Source of the DNA: Toxorhynchites rutilus septentrionalis | Taxonomy: Eukaryota > Arthropoda > Insecta > Diptera > Culicidae | Direction: 5' to 3' | DNA length: 64,000 bases | NCBI RefSeq assembly: GCF_029784135.1 | Contig: NC_073746.1 | Span: forward strand, 282,359,348 to 282,423,347 | In this document: in pieces, positions 49,501 through 57,499 of the stretch | Layout of the letters: each line of letters opens with the position of its first letter | Numbering within the stretch: the stretch's first letter is position 1 | Notes under the pieces: model-generated | The model's database searches: none | What the model saw: the letters and a program-made list of their open reading frames with translations, nothing else | Told to the model about the DNA's origin: nothing | Made by a program: the position numbers and the translations under genes

Positions 49501-50169
49501 GGCTCACTGCCCGAGGTATTAGCGTCATATATGACGTGATGAGAGCATTGGGTCGGATAAGTAAAAGCTTATTTTTTTGTTAAAGAAAGTTCTCGTGACC
49601 TGTGCTGGTACCACGCATATACTCGGAATCGAACGACTTGCAATGACGATGCTCGTTCATACAATATATTTTTCCTGGCGATTTAAATTCACCACTCACC
49701 GTATAGTGATATTCTCGCTGCTCAGACTTAAACCGCTGAGCAGATTCTCCTTACTGTAGAAGTAGCTCCTCAATCTTCGATGAATATCACGATAACCGAC
49801 GCGTAGAATATCCTTATCGTACGGTACCACTAGTGTTTCATGAATTTCCGAAGCGCTCATCCCATCAGCGCCTTCGTACAAGGCCACCAGGATACTAGCA
49901 AGTGCACATGGTGAAAACGCTATGTTATTCTTGTTTCCTTTCGAGTGCAGGTACAGAATACGAAATCCAAGATGATTCGTTCGGTCGATCATCGCATCCA
50001 ACGGAGTTATCTTCGCTCTAATCTCCTGAACCGGACTACTCGTGGAAGGCGGCGGAACAGGCTGTGCCACAATCGGCTCATCTCCGCCTCCTAGATTTAT
50101 GCTATAGTATTGGCCAATGACCAACGGCCAGCAGCAAGCTACCACTGCCAGCAAGATATGGTCGATCAT
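28402..50169 (-). CDS. Secreted serpin with long insertion, probably non-inhibitory (complete)
   Basis: A serpin-fold protein of 570 residues in four exons: 49700-50169, 36582-37551, 28595-28730 and 28402-28538, with all phases consistent. N-terminal signal peptide ([20 protein letters not shown]). Serpin helices follow with [20 protein letters not shown]. After [12 protein letters not shown] comes an insertion of roughly 170 residues: Thr/Glu-rich, then Arg/Lys-rich ([12 protein letters not shown]) with possible RTKR furin-type cleavage. The fold resumes with [15 protein letters not shown] and the s3C/s2C region, and ends [18 protein letters not shown] and GRILNP. The segment before NYPFLF lacks the small-residue hinge of inhibitors, so a non-inhibitory role is inferred. 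Insect serpins with Thr-rich insertions (fly Spn85F-like) are the closest type I can recall; orthology unproven. Confidence 0.92.
28595..28730 (-). CDS. Serpin exon 3: MGINDIF element
   Basis: A 136-nt exon reading [18 protein letters not shown], the usual serpin segment before strand s5A (compare LGI/MGI-DIF-ADF in family members), then [20 protein letters not shown]. Phase 0 in, phase 1 out before a GTAATT donor. Confidence 0.92.
28739..29130. other. Serpin intron 2, repeat-derived
   Basis: Start of the 7.85-kb intron between serpin exons 2 and 3. No exon seen. 29130-29215 (AACTATCGAACAATTGA...TCTGATTGGTCGA) recurs at 39687-39756 and, weaker, at 61243-61300. Confidence 0.5.
29231..29690. 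repeat. Tandem array, about 93-bp unit, five copies
   Basis: CCCTAACAGAGACATCAAAA begins units at 29231, 29324, 29419, 29514 and 29605 (spacing 93, 95, 95 and 91). Each continues with AAGCTGCCTGGGGG, GGCATTGCAAATACATGAA and TTTTGTTCCTACCGA. A diverged two-unit relative lies at 61365-61475. Confidence 0.9.
30277..30490 (+). other. Exon-like open stretch of unknown origin
   Basis: One plus frame reads [20 protein letters not shown] and [16 protein letters not shown], hydrophobic and not low-complexity. I recognise no family and see no supporting gene; could be a relic. Confidence 0.25.
30725..30916. mobile_element. MITE with ACACATACAACGT ends (copy 1)
   Basis: GCGCTACACATACAACGTCACG at the left and its inverse at the right, with TTAA before it and TTAT after it. 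Same family as 56308-56514. TTAA targets suggest a piggyBac-type origin. Confidence 0.75.
31058..31388. mobile_element. Possible MITE with GGGTGGGTTTAGACTAG ends
   Basis: Left GGGTGGGTTTAGACTAG and right CTAATGTAACCCGCC are imperfectly inverted. The interior is rich in ATATATTC repeats. Weak call. Confidence 0.4.
31403..31647. mobile_element. TTAA-flanked MITE with CCGTTTGA ends
   Basis: CCGTTTGAGTGCGGAGC at 31403 and GCTCCCCGTGTTCAAACGG ending 31647 are imperfect inverted repeats with TTAA directly outside both (31399-31402, 31648-31651). PiggyBac-like target choice. Confidence 0.72.
32621..33038. mobile_element. MITE inside the pogo-like element
   Basis: TGGCAACTAGTCTTCAGAA at 32622 and TTCTGAAGACTGGTGGCA ending about 33034 are inverted. 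It interrupts the transposase frame just after the NFDE motif. Contains a short CA run (32823-32840). Confidence 0.6.
33664..33942 (-). repeat. tRNA-derived SINE (Feilai-like), with TSD
   Basis: On the minus strand: box A TGGCCGAGTGGTTAGCG, box B GGGTTCGATTCCCG, body and a GAAGAAGAAG tail. Flanked by GTCGGTAAC (33655-33663 and 33943-33951). The target region carries further TCGGTAAC repeats, so the duplication could partly pre-exist. Confidence 0.85.
34420..34728 (+). other. Open frame of repeat origin
   Basis: 102 codons, including [20 protein letters not shown]. The AACAAAATAAGCTCTGTACGCATCA part recurs at 39629-39653, and neighbouring blocks at 30595-30710 and 38706-38790, so this belongs to a dispersed repeat, not a host gene. 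Confidence 0.45.
34855..36195 (+). pseudogene. Jockey/CR1-like LINE fragment split by a MITE
   Basis: Endonuclease end: [19 protein letters not shown] and DSDHYL (35035-35130), the conserved D-H motifs of AP-type endonucleases. The frame is then broken. After the MITE (35421-35676) it resumes [15 protein letters not shown] and the pre-RT region [20 protein letters not shown], then [18 protein letters not shown] and [12 protein letters not shown] sequence. Truncated before the catalytic core. Confidence 0.75.
35421..35676. mobile_element. MITE with CAAGGCGCC ends and 8-bp TSD (copy 2)
   Basis: Inserted in the LINE fragment with perfect duplication GTTGCAAC (35413-35420 and 35677-35684). Left end CAAGGCGCCTAGAAGTATA, right end complement CAAGACGGGTCTATGG. 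Shares both halves with 26533-26760 in inverted order. Confidence 0.88.
36216..36434. mobile_element. Fold-back element
   Basis: Arms of nearly 100 bp (GACTGCTTTTCAATTTTAAT ... GTGACTTTTTGTACA) face each other around ACGTTTAATAATAAG. The right arm is at about 36338-36434. No ORF; sits at the LINE fragment's end. Confidence 0.8.
36582..37551 (-). CDS. Serpin exon 2: insertion and central fold
   Basis: A 970-nt exon starting [17 protein letters not shown] after an ATTCTAG acceptor. It includes acidic Thr repeats ([17 protein letters not shown]), an Arg/Gln-rich basic block with RTKRNPEE, then recognisable serpin strands ([32 protein letters not shown]). Ends in phase 0 before a GTAAGT donor. 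Confidence 0.92.
37760..38630. repeat. CAGGGCTC-type repeat, long copy
   Basis: Carries GACTAG and AGTCAGTC blocks and ends GACTATGCAGAGCCCTG at 38618. It is the inverted relative of 18364-18735. In serpin intron 1. Confidence 0.5.
38631..39084. repeat. Dispersed repeat block
   Basis: 38706-38790 matches 30590-30670 (CCAACAATT...GTTTGATAA). The 95-codon frame at 38702-38989 overlaps it and is not a gene. Confidence 0.45.
39085..39319. mobile_element. TA-flanked MITE with ACATTTAATGCGACATT ends
   Basis: CAGTAATTTACATTTAATGC at 39085 and the inverse ending 39319, TA outside each. Inner ATGTCGCATTAAATG repeated. Tc1/mariner-type target. Confidence 0.78.
40537..40665 (-). repeat. tRNA-derived SINE, second family, copy 1
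   Basis: Minus strand: GGCGATCTGGCGTAGTGGTA (box A-like), GTTACGAGTTCAATTCTC (box B-like), then CATTCTTCCAAAAATGGAAG. Same family at 43440-43530 and 53459-53593. Confidence 0.65.
41040..41240 (+). pseudogene. Degenerate LOA LINE 3' fragment
   Basis: Reads [13 protein letters not shown] in one frame, matching [14 protein letters not shown] of the LINE at 9781-12079. Many stops and frameshifts; an older copy. Confidence 0.55.
41315..42483 (+). mobile_element. Mariner with intact ends and TA target duplication
   Basis: TTAGGCTGTCAAAAAAGTCC at 41315, and ATGTGACAGCCTAA ending 42483; TA directly outside both (41313-41314, 42484-42485). TIR similarity is short (TTAGGCTGTCA). Length 1169 bp, near full size for a mariner. 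In serpin intron 1. Confidence 0.9.
41485..42435 (+). pseudogene. Mariner transposase with in-frame deletion and one stop
   Basis: Starts [23 protein letters not shown] motifs, WVPHEL-like linker (VPHTLTQKN), catalytic [24 protein letters not shown] and APSDYHLF are all present (D,D34D). Compared with the mariner at 3002-3817 it lacks about 25 residues between AQTVAKP and YGQTLNS. TAA at 42061-42063 precedes QLDRLK; the frame then runs to the normal end EQNGAYLT. Probably inactive. Confidence 0.9.
43440..43530 (-). repeat. tRNA-derived SINE, second family, copy 2 (partial)
   Basis: Contains CTTCCATTTTTGGAAGAATAT and the GAGAATTGATCTCGT box B region; the head is lost. Confidence 0.5.
43531..44688. 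other. Serpin intron 1, nothing recognised
   Basis: AT-rich, no coding frame of note and no clear repeat boundary. GTTGAGCG-type short repeats occur just upstream at 43340-43430. Confidence 0.4.
44689..44757. repeat. Perfect palindrome, 34-bp arms
   Basis: AGAAACAACAAATTCTTCAT (44689) through 44722 is exactly complementary to 44724-44757, with one base between. GTTGTAAC lies at 44673-44680 and again at 44758-44765. Confidence 0.95.
45443..47661. mobile_element. TTA-flanked element with GGGGCTGTCCACATACC ends
   Basis: GGGGCTGTCCACATACCACG at 45443 is inverted at the right end (47661), with TTA outside both (45440-45442, 47662-47664). Subterminal CCGTGGACAAGCGTGGACAT occurs at both ends. TTA target and G-rich ends suit PIF/Harbinger. 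2.2 kb but no transposase found. Confidence 0.8.
47662..48468. repeat. Dispersed repeat with GGTCCGAAAAATC block
   Basis: 47899-47950 repeats 17296-17335; 48160-48230 (AAGTCCGATTGAGCTGATATT) recurs at 63171-63240. No gene. Confidence 0.5.
48469..49422. mobile_element. Long CCCAGCAAACATTAAATCG element
   Basis: Same ends as 23213-23587, here 954 bp apart, flanked by CG on both sides. Interior frames (for example 48859-49134) show no family match. Confidence 0.75.
49700..50169 (-). CDS. Serpin exon 1: signal peptide and N-terminal helices
   Basis: The ATG at 50167-50169 opens a hydrophobic signal peptide. The short Pro-rich stretch [17 protein letters not shown] follows, then helix A to helix D of the serpin fold ([20 protein letters not shown]). 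The codon 13 upstream in frame is TTG, so this ATG is the start. Phase 2 before a GTGAGT donor. Confidence 0.92.
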
Positions 50170-50983
50170 CACAGAAACACTCACTTTCGGTGTATGAATG
50201 AAGAACAAAAAAGCGCGCGAATTTGTGGAATATTATTTATAAATCCGCACCGAGTCCGACATCGAATCGCGACTGACTAACTGGATCCAAATCGATGAGC
50301 AGTCTTTTATAATATTCATGTTTCTTCCAGTCTTCCTCTATATGTATTCAAATTGATTGTTTCGATCGATTAGAGCTAAACACTGCTATCGGGTCACAGT
50401 TCTGCAAACTCATCTGTCTTTTGTGATTTCGTTTTCGCGAGGATGGAGGGTAGGGACGACGAAAAAACTACTAAGCAGCTCGATGTCGTACCTGCGGGTC
50501 TCATGGAAGGCAATTCAGCATGTATTGGATAAATAAGAAAAAGAAACGCTCTTGTCTGGTCTCTGGAACTGCGAAGGGAGGAAACCCATTATCGCGTTCC
50601 TTTCAATCAATTCGCATTCTACATAACCTACTGTTGGACTTCTCGGCTGCATGTCGTTTTCACCTGTGTGTTTTGAGTAGGAGAAAAATGTGTGTAGCAA
50701 ACACGAGCAAATTGAGAAGCGTATCGATAGTCAATGAATTTAAAGTTATGTGGATGTTTTGCTAATGGTTTTTTTCCTTACCGCTTCAGCAAGAACAATG
50801 ACACGCTATACTGGACCATTCATTCGGTAGAAGCTACATGCTTCATCGACATATGAAACGGCACCTGTCTATAGTAATGCCCGCTTAGGGGCTTGGGGTG
50901 ATAAGTAGGTGCAAAAGCATTATCATTCTTAACGGAGTGAGTTGATTCAGGAATTTTTATTCTCGTTCATCAATGGTTGTATG
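50170..50983. other. Upstream region of the serpin gene
   Basis: Holds the TATA-like motif near 50237. No further exon seen. Confidence 0.4.
50231..50243 (-). promoter_or_regulatory. TATA-like box of the serpin gene
   Basis: The minus strand reads ATTTATAAATA here, about 65 nt upstream of the serpin ATG. That spacing allows a transcription start about 30 nt downstream and a short 5' UTR. Position and motif only. Confidence 0.4.
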
Positions 50984-51649
50984 CAGGGTTGCCAACTATA
51001 ATTTTTAAAAATCAGGAAGAATGAAAATAAAAATCAGGATAAATCAGGATAGCTCATAATTGGTTGTCCGAAAAGTTAATGTCGATTTTTGGAAAAAACA
51101 AAAACATAATTTTCAATCAAAGATTTATAATTTAATTTTATATCCATAGTTCTGTTTCACAATCTTTCGCCAGCTTTCACACAGCTTAAAAATTCTATCC
51201 GCCCAGAACATGTTTGCTTCCTCGTCGAAAAATGCTTCGAGCCATACATGTGAGAAACAAGTTGCTTGGTAGTAACTCATAATACAGAATCCATTCCAAA
51301 TCCCATCAGGAACAGAGTATATCTTTCTTCGGGCAAAATCCGGATGTGTAAAAGAATTAATGAACATGGTATAAATGTTCGCATAAGCGAAACAATTGAG
51401 GGTAGAGATGAAAAAAATAAATACAGCTTTTCGTCTAGAGAATTTAACTCAATGGAAGATATATACAAGTGCTAACCGGAGAACTATCATGACAGAAAAC
51501 TTTGACATGGAAACCAGTATATATGTAAAGTATACGAAAATCAGAATCATTTCAGGAAAATCAGGATAAATTGAGTGTTCGTCAGGATATCAGGGAGCGT
51601 GGTAAAAAGTCTCGGAAATCCTGAAAAATCAGGAGGGTTGGCATCTCTG
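50984..51649. mobile_element. hAT-like element with CAGRGNTGCCAAC ends
   Basis: Left CAGGGTTGCCAAC, right complement CAGAGATGCCAACCC; flanks GTTGTATG and ATTGTATG (7 of 8 match). A minus frame at 51125-51367 (EEANMFWADRIFKLCESWRK) resembles the end of a Tc1/mariner-type transposase, so the interior may include another relic. Confidence 0.75.
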
Positions 51650-51740
51650 ATTGTATGAATAGTTGTTACATGTTTGATAAGCAAATTGTTTTAAAACGGG
51701 AATAAGCACAAACAAAATTTGATATTATTAAAATGTTATC

Positions 51741-52230
51741 ATGACCGACCGATCGAACTCTATCATGATATCTATATATATAGAAATGGATTTCTATCTG
51801 CCTGTCTGTCTGTCTGATTCTTATGAACTCGGAAACTACTGTACTGATCGACATAAAAACTGGTATGTAGGGGTTTTTGGGGCCGGGGAAGGCTTTCATG
51901 ATAGTTTGAAACCCCTCTCCCCTCTCTAAGGGGGGGCTCCCATACAAATGAAACACAAATTTCTGCATAACTCGAAAACTAATCAAGCAAACGAAACCAA
52001 ACTTGGCATGTGGAGGTTTTAGAATGCAATAAATGTTTCTATGGTGGTTCGACACTCCTCCCCCTCTCTTAGGGTGGGCTGTCAAACAAATGAAAAACGA
52101 ATTTCTGCATAACTCGAAAACTAATCAAGCAAATGGAGCCAAATTTGGCATGTGAAGATATTAGGGGGCACGAAACGTTTCTATGGTGAATAGACACTCC
52201 TCCCCCTCCCCCCTCTCAAATCGATTTTTC
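51741..52230. repeat. Tandem-like repeat, about 130-bp unit
   Basis: TTTCTGCATAACTCGAAAAC and TAATCAAGCAAA occur at 51960 and 52101, each followed by CCAAA-TTGGCATGTG. CCCCTCTC runs separate units. The same block is inside the chimeric ORF at 23965-24025. Confidence 0.75.
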
Positions 52231-52803
52231 TTCATGAAAATCACATATAATCAAGACGAGTTTGGGTTTTTTGAAAAGCCCCAAGTCTCTAGTTGCTAAT
52301 ACTACCATAAAGCGTTGAAAGTGTTCCTATTTTCATGTGTTTCATGATTTTCCTCGAAGACAAATTATGATCATGGTTTGTCCATCTCCGATCATGGTTT
52401 GTCCGAAAAATTATCATGGTTTGTCTGGTTTTACAAATCACCATTTTTGAATGAAGAAATTTGAATTTTCAAGTAGACGTTGCATTTCTCATTGCTTGAG
52501 TTTACTCTCATCAAATTGAGCCATTCATAATTTAGGGTTTCTCCAGAATGTTCCCTTTTCTAGGGCATTTTAATGGTTGCCATAGAAATCATGGGGACAA
52601 ACCATCATTAGAGAATCGGACAACTCATGATCAGAATGGAGGTCATCGAAATGCACAAATTCCATGGTTTAGCTATGTAAATCTGATATAAATGGTGTGC
52701 AATCATGATGTTTACAATATTTGTAAGTATAATCCAGAAAAGGCCTGAAAACGTACCAAATAATCATCTGGTGATTGATTGAAAGTTTTTTTTCTCTATT
52801 ATA

Positions 52804-53458
52804 CACCCAGGTATTTTTTACGTAAAAAACGCGTTAACTCGAAAATCCGCGTAAAAACCGTGTTAATTGGAAAATCCGCGTAAAAAACCGTGTCACCTAA
52901 TGATAGATATCAAATGAGACTATCCTCACGCTTTCGAAAGCCCGTAGTTTTTTCCTGATATTTCGTTTGTTACTGGTAGCTATAGTTCGGTTTTCCTCAC
53001 GGATGAGGTCATCTACTGTTGCTAGAAGACTTCCTCGTGATTTGTACACTCTACTGCCGATGCACGTACAGTACAACTGTTGGTCCTTCCAGAGCTAAGT
53101 AGACGGTGAGATACATTCACGAATTGCTGCCCGTAAAAACCCCGTTCCGTTGTACCGCCCGGTGAGCTCCCTGTTACCCAACAACTAAAATCCACGTAAG
53201 AATCGTGATTAGCTGCGGCACTAATTTCCTTCATAAGCGCTAAGCTCCGTTACAAGCATTAATAACCGTAATATGCTTTGAGGGAGTACAAGAGAAAAAT
53301 GTGAGCTGAGGGAGAGATGTGATATTGCACTGGTATTTTTCCACGCGGGTACCGTGTAAAAATAACCGTTAATTGGTAAATTCGCGTAAAAAAACGCGGT
53401 GATTGGAAAATCCGCGTAAAAAAACCTCGTAAAAAGCCGCGTAAAAAAAACCTGAGTG
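52804..53458. mobile_element. TA-flanked element with CGCGTAAAAA subterminal repeats
   Basis: CACCCAGGTATTTTTTACG (52804) and CCTGAGTG ending 53458 are imperfect inverted ends with TA outside. GGAAAATCCGCGTAAAAA-type motifs occur at least four times near the ends. No transposase. Confidence 0.7.
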
Positions 53459-53593
53459 TAGTAACTTTCAACACATTTCGGCAGGTTCATCACTTTTACT
53501 TCCATTTTTGGAGGAATGTCGGGAGTGAGAATGGAACTCGTGATCTCTGCGTGAGAGGTATGGATGTTACCACTACGGCAGATCGCCTTCAGA
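53459..53593 (-). repeat. tRNA-derived SINE, second family, copy 3
   Basis: GGCGATCTGCCGTAGTGGTA and the box B-like GAGTTCCATTCTCAC on the minus strand; the tail reaches the right end of the neighbouring TA element. Confidence 0.65.
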
Positions 53594-54589
53594 TTAAAAG
53601 TTAGCTCATGAGGGGCGCATTGACACCAATAGAAGGTGGATTCTATAATCCTTCAAAACATATGAAACCGTTAAAATACACTATAAAGCTACTGTAAATC
53701 ATGAAAAAGACAATTTCATTCATACATTTGAATACCTGATTTGACTCAGGTGCGCTGAACTAGAGCATTCAAAAAAGTGGACAAACCATGATCATATTTT
53801 CGACTGGACAAACCAAAATCATCAGTCTTTACGCATCACCCGAAACTCGAAGATTTGATTATATTTCAAAGCATCGACAGATATTTGCCAGTTGCAGATG
53901 CTGTTCTCCTTCAATTTTCTGTGGTTTTCACATTTATGAGGCCTTCTAAAAAATGATTCGATGTCCTACCGGGCAGCCTTACGGTAGTTGACTGGAACTG
54001 GAGATAAATGTCAACATGTTCTTCAGATCTTTCGTAGCCTTGGCGATCAGTTGCCTCTCTGTGTGACCACAAAATTATTGGAGTAGATCCTCCGTTTGTG
54101 CATCGCCAGCAATTTTCTATCAGTCCCAGTTAGAGGAGGGTTGGCGGCCTTCAGTATAATTTCTATCTCCAGCCGCTCTTTCTGGGTGATTGCCTGCTGC
54201 TCAGACACGGCTGTCTAGACTGACGCCTCCGCATAAAAATATTCATTTTAGCCATGTACTTGTTTATAGTTTGGTCGGTCGGCACAAGGCGCCGGATGAT
54301 GAGGTTACTTTGCTCTCGGTCTCCCTCTCCAGCTTCTGCTGCATTTTACGGCTGCGTAGCACTGTCGAACGAACAGAGCCAGGCTTCCTCTAAACGCTCT
54401 CGCCATTTTCCTGAAAAAAGAGGATGTTGTAAATGTGGGATCGGCTATATCCGGCGGACGCGATATGCCTCACGATGTCCAACGTCTTCGCGCCCTGGGG
54501 AGAAACTGGCAGTACGAACAAAGTATCGGACGTAGTTGTTCCATAGTTTTCGCCAATGCTGCTGCAAATGAACTGATAAGGGTTTTGGA

Positions 54590-55558
54590 TTTTGGTCGTC
54601 ATGGACAGAGCACACAATCGCTAATGTAGTGCGTAAATTCGAACAAACTGGATCCGTAGCGGATATTGTGAAACCTGTGCATCATCGTAATGTGCGTTCG
54701 GCCGAAAATATTGCTGCTGTTGCTGCCAGTGTGGAGGATGACCCGAATGTTTCGATTCCACGGCGTGCTCAGCAATTGGGCTTATCAAATACATCATTGT
54801 GGCGAATTTTGCATTTGGACTTGCACCTACATCCATATAAAGTCCAACTGGTACAAAAATTAGAGCGTGGTGACCATGGAATGCGTCGGGCATACGTCGA
54901 TTGGGTGAACGAACAACAGCAGCAAAATGCTGAATTTCCGCATCAAATTTTCTTCAGCGATGAGGCACATTTCGAGCTCGGTGACTATGTGAACACCCAA
55001 AATTTCCGTATATGGGGCTCAGAAAATCCACACGTGATTGTTGAGAGGCCATTGCATTCGCCAAAAGTCACTGTTTGGTGCGCATTATGGTCTGGTGGAG
55101 TCATCGGACCGTATTTCTTTGAAAATGAGGACGGCGAGACGGTAACTGTGAATGGTGAGCGCTATGGCCGCATGTTAACCGATTTTTTTGGCCACAAATT
55201 GAAGATATGGATACGGATGACATGTGGTTTCAGCAGGACGGCGCCACGTGCCACACAACACGACCGAACATGGCCATATTGCGAACGAAATTTGAGGGAC
55301 GCATAATTTCGCGTCTTGGTGATGCCAATTGGCCGTCCAGATCATGCGCTAGACTTTTTTTTGTGGGGTTATACCAAAGACCGTGTCTATGCCAATTCTC
55401 CGCAAACTCTTGAACATTTGAAAGATAACATTCGTGAAGTTATGACCGAGATACCGCCCCATATGTGCCGAAAAGTCATCGAAAATTACCTGTTCCGGAT
55501 CAAGGTGTGCGAGGAAGCCCTAGGTGCACATTTCAATGATGTTGTATTTCACACATAA
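54590..55558 (+). pseudogene. Tc1/mariner-superfamily transposase, two frameshifts
   Basis: Reads TIANVVRKFEQTGSVADI and NIAAVAASVEDDPNVSIPRR, HTH QQLGLSNTSLWRIL, first-Asp block IFFSDEAHFELGDYVN, TVWCALWSGGVIGPYFF, second block MWFQQDGATCHTTRPN and third block LDFFLWGYTKDRVYAN, ending AHFNDVVFHT. Shifts lie near 55200 and 55345. Belongs to the common insect transposase type with FSDEAHF and QQDGATCHT. The 3' end is near GTTGGAAAACCCTGTA (55653-55668). No 5' TIR found; the N-terminus is broken. Confidence 0.85.
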
Positions 55559-55669
55559 TGGCATAAACCAAAGTTTAATTTGAAATAAAAGTTTCATCGA
55601 AATTCGAATTCTAAGTGTGTTTTATTTCAATTTACTTTCGGAATTTAAAGTTGGAAAACCCTGTACTAG

Positions 55670-56307
55670 ATGCACTTCAAAATACACGTCGCGTTACCGG
55701 TATGCTCTGAAGTTTTTATACGGTTCAATTAATCTGACACCCATTACAGTCTGAAGTTCCAACCTGGGTATTGGAAGAATTCGGCTTTGCTTCCCAAAAG
55801 AGCAACACGAACAGTCATTATCATTATTCTTCTACCCTACACGACCATTTTTATTGTTTGGAGGAATGCTAGCTTTCATAATCGCAAGAGAAATAAACAC
55901 ATTTTCGAAATGAAAATGAATTTTATGGTATCAAATAAACATCTCCATCAAAAATTTTAAAGGTTTTCTTCAAACAATGATAAAATCTTGAATGAAGCTT
56001 GTTCCTAATGATGAATTTTAATTATAATTTCAGCAATCTGTTCTTATAAAATCTTTCAGCAATGGATGAAGAATGTTTAGAATAATATGTTATGAGCCTT
56101 CGAAAAACAGTTTGAAATTCTTTTCATTGATCTATTAACAATTTAAAGCTGTACTTTTTCGTACTAATGTTAATAACTTATGCTTGATTCATTACAATTT
56201 AGTACTTTCGTAGATGTCGACATCATATCTTATCCGTATGCTTCACCCACGTATTCGGGCAATAATTGTCGACACTGTTCCGTCGCCATCGCAAATTAAA
56301 GTTTTAA
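55670..56307. other. Intergenic, nothing recognised
   Basis: AT-rich DNA without supported exons or clear repeats. Confidence 0.4.
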
Positions 56308-56514
56308 GCGCGATTCACATACAACATCTACGTCACGTTCACGTACCGTCACGTCACGTTGCGTCAATTATTCTTCCATGCAATTCCTATTGGAGCATTC
56401 ACATACACCAGCAACGGCAAGTCGAAGTTGTCGGTGTATGTGAATGTTTGCATAAGAACTGCTTGGAAGAATAATTGACGCAACGTGACGTATATGTTGT
56501 ATGTGAATCGCACT
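56308..56514. mobile_element. TTAA-flanked MITE with ACATACAACAT ends (copy 2)
   Basis: GCGATTCACATACAACATCT and its inverse, with further arm pairing (CAACGTGACG; GGAAGAATAATTGACGCAAC). TTAA at 56304-56307 and 56515-56518. Confidence 0.83.
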
Positions 56515-57249
56515 TTAAGCATCGTGCCCCATCGTTGTGAAGCGAAAATGATAACGGATTTCCTGGTGAAATGAACAAACTTGAAAAATCATAAAATATA
56601 AATGAAATAAATTTTCTCCGCATCAAATATGTTGATGCGTTGGCGCAATAATTTTTTTTTTGCAAATGGTAACATCTTGAACTAAAAGTATATCTGATGG
56701 TAATTTTATTTCATAATAATGAGTTTTGGAAGGGATTTCAGAAAAAAATATAGAAAATTGATTAAGTAAGGTTCAGTGCTACGTGTTTTATGCATTCAAG
56801 TAACAGCAAGTAATAACTTTCATTCAAATTTTAAGAATTTAAAATAACCTTTGGGCCTACTGACCTGATATATTAAATTGCCTTCCAAACATAGATTTTA
56901 ACACAAGATATCACACAGTATCCTAGACACCTCGAATGATAGTGTCTCTGTCCTATTACAATAATGATGATGCGAGATCAGAAAATCCCGTCATATTAAT
57001 TTAGTCAACCTTACACGATCATTGTTATTGTCATTCTAATGAAGTAATGTCATTATTATGTATCGTGTGAGGGACCCTTTAATGATCTGTTGGACAGACA
57101 AAAGTGATAGCTGCATCGGATTAATATGGATCGAGAAGATTGACTTTTGTTTAAAAAATTATTTTCGAGTAATAGTTTAAAAAAGGCGTTAACTTATATT
57201 CATAACATACGAAGATGTGTGTCTTTACATAAAAAATATTTTTAGCGTC

Positions 57250-57492
57250 AGAGCCAGGTACGCGGAAAAAAGAAATTTCTTTTATGGCCGGGTGGGTCAT
57301 ACATCAGAGGAAGCAGAATGAGTATTCAAAAATTTCAAAAGGAACAGTACAATCTGCACATTGCGATTGTTTAGACGAATTCGGTGAATTATGTTTCCAT
57401 GTAGGCTCTGTGCTTTTTGCCCTGAAATGTTGGTCTCGTGGAGAAGTAGTTTATAATGACATTAGTGTACATATATTGTTAATCGTTGGTTA
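57250..57492 (+). pseudogene. SWIM zinc-finger fragment
   Basis: AHCDCLDEFGELCFHVGSVL keeps the CxC...CxH spacing of SWIM domains (C-D-C, then C-F-H). In insects this pattern is common in proteins with a YqaJ-like domain, often multicopy and mobile. No YqaJ motif remains downstream; AVDYVEIKDTFSQEDQATLS (57507 on) may be its linker. Origin (mobile or host) not settled. Confidence 0.55.
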
Positions 57493-57499
57493 GTTCCGT

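Larger units (their letters stand above)
52240..53835 (-). repeat. GGACAAACC-family element, interrupted
   Basis: 52600-52795 and 53590-53830 are the inverse of 62700-62870 and 62460-62700. The two halves are separated by the TA-flanked element at 52804-53458 and a SINE. Confidence 0.65.
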
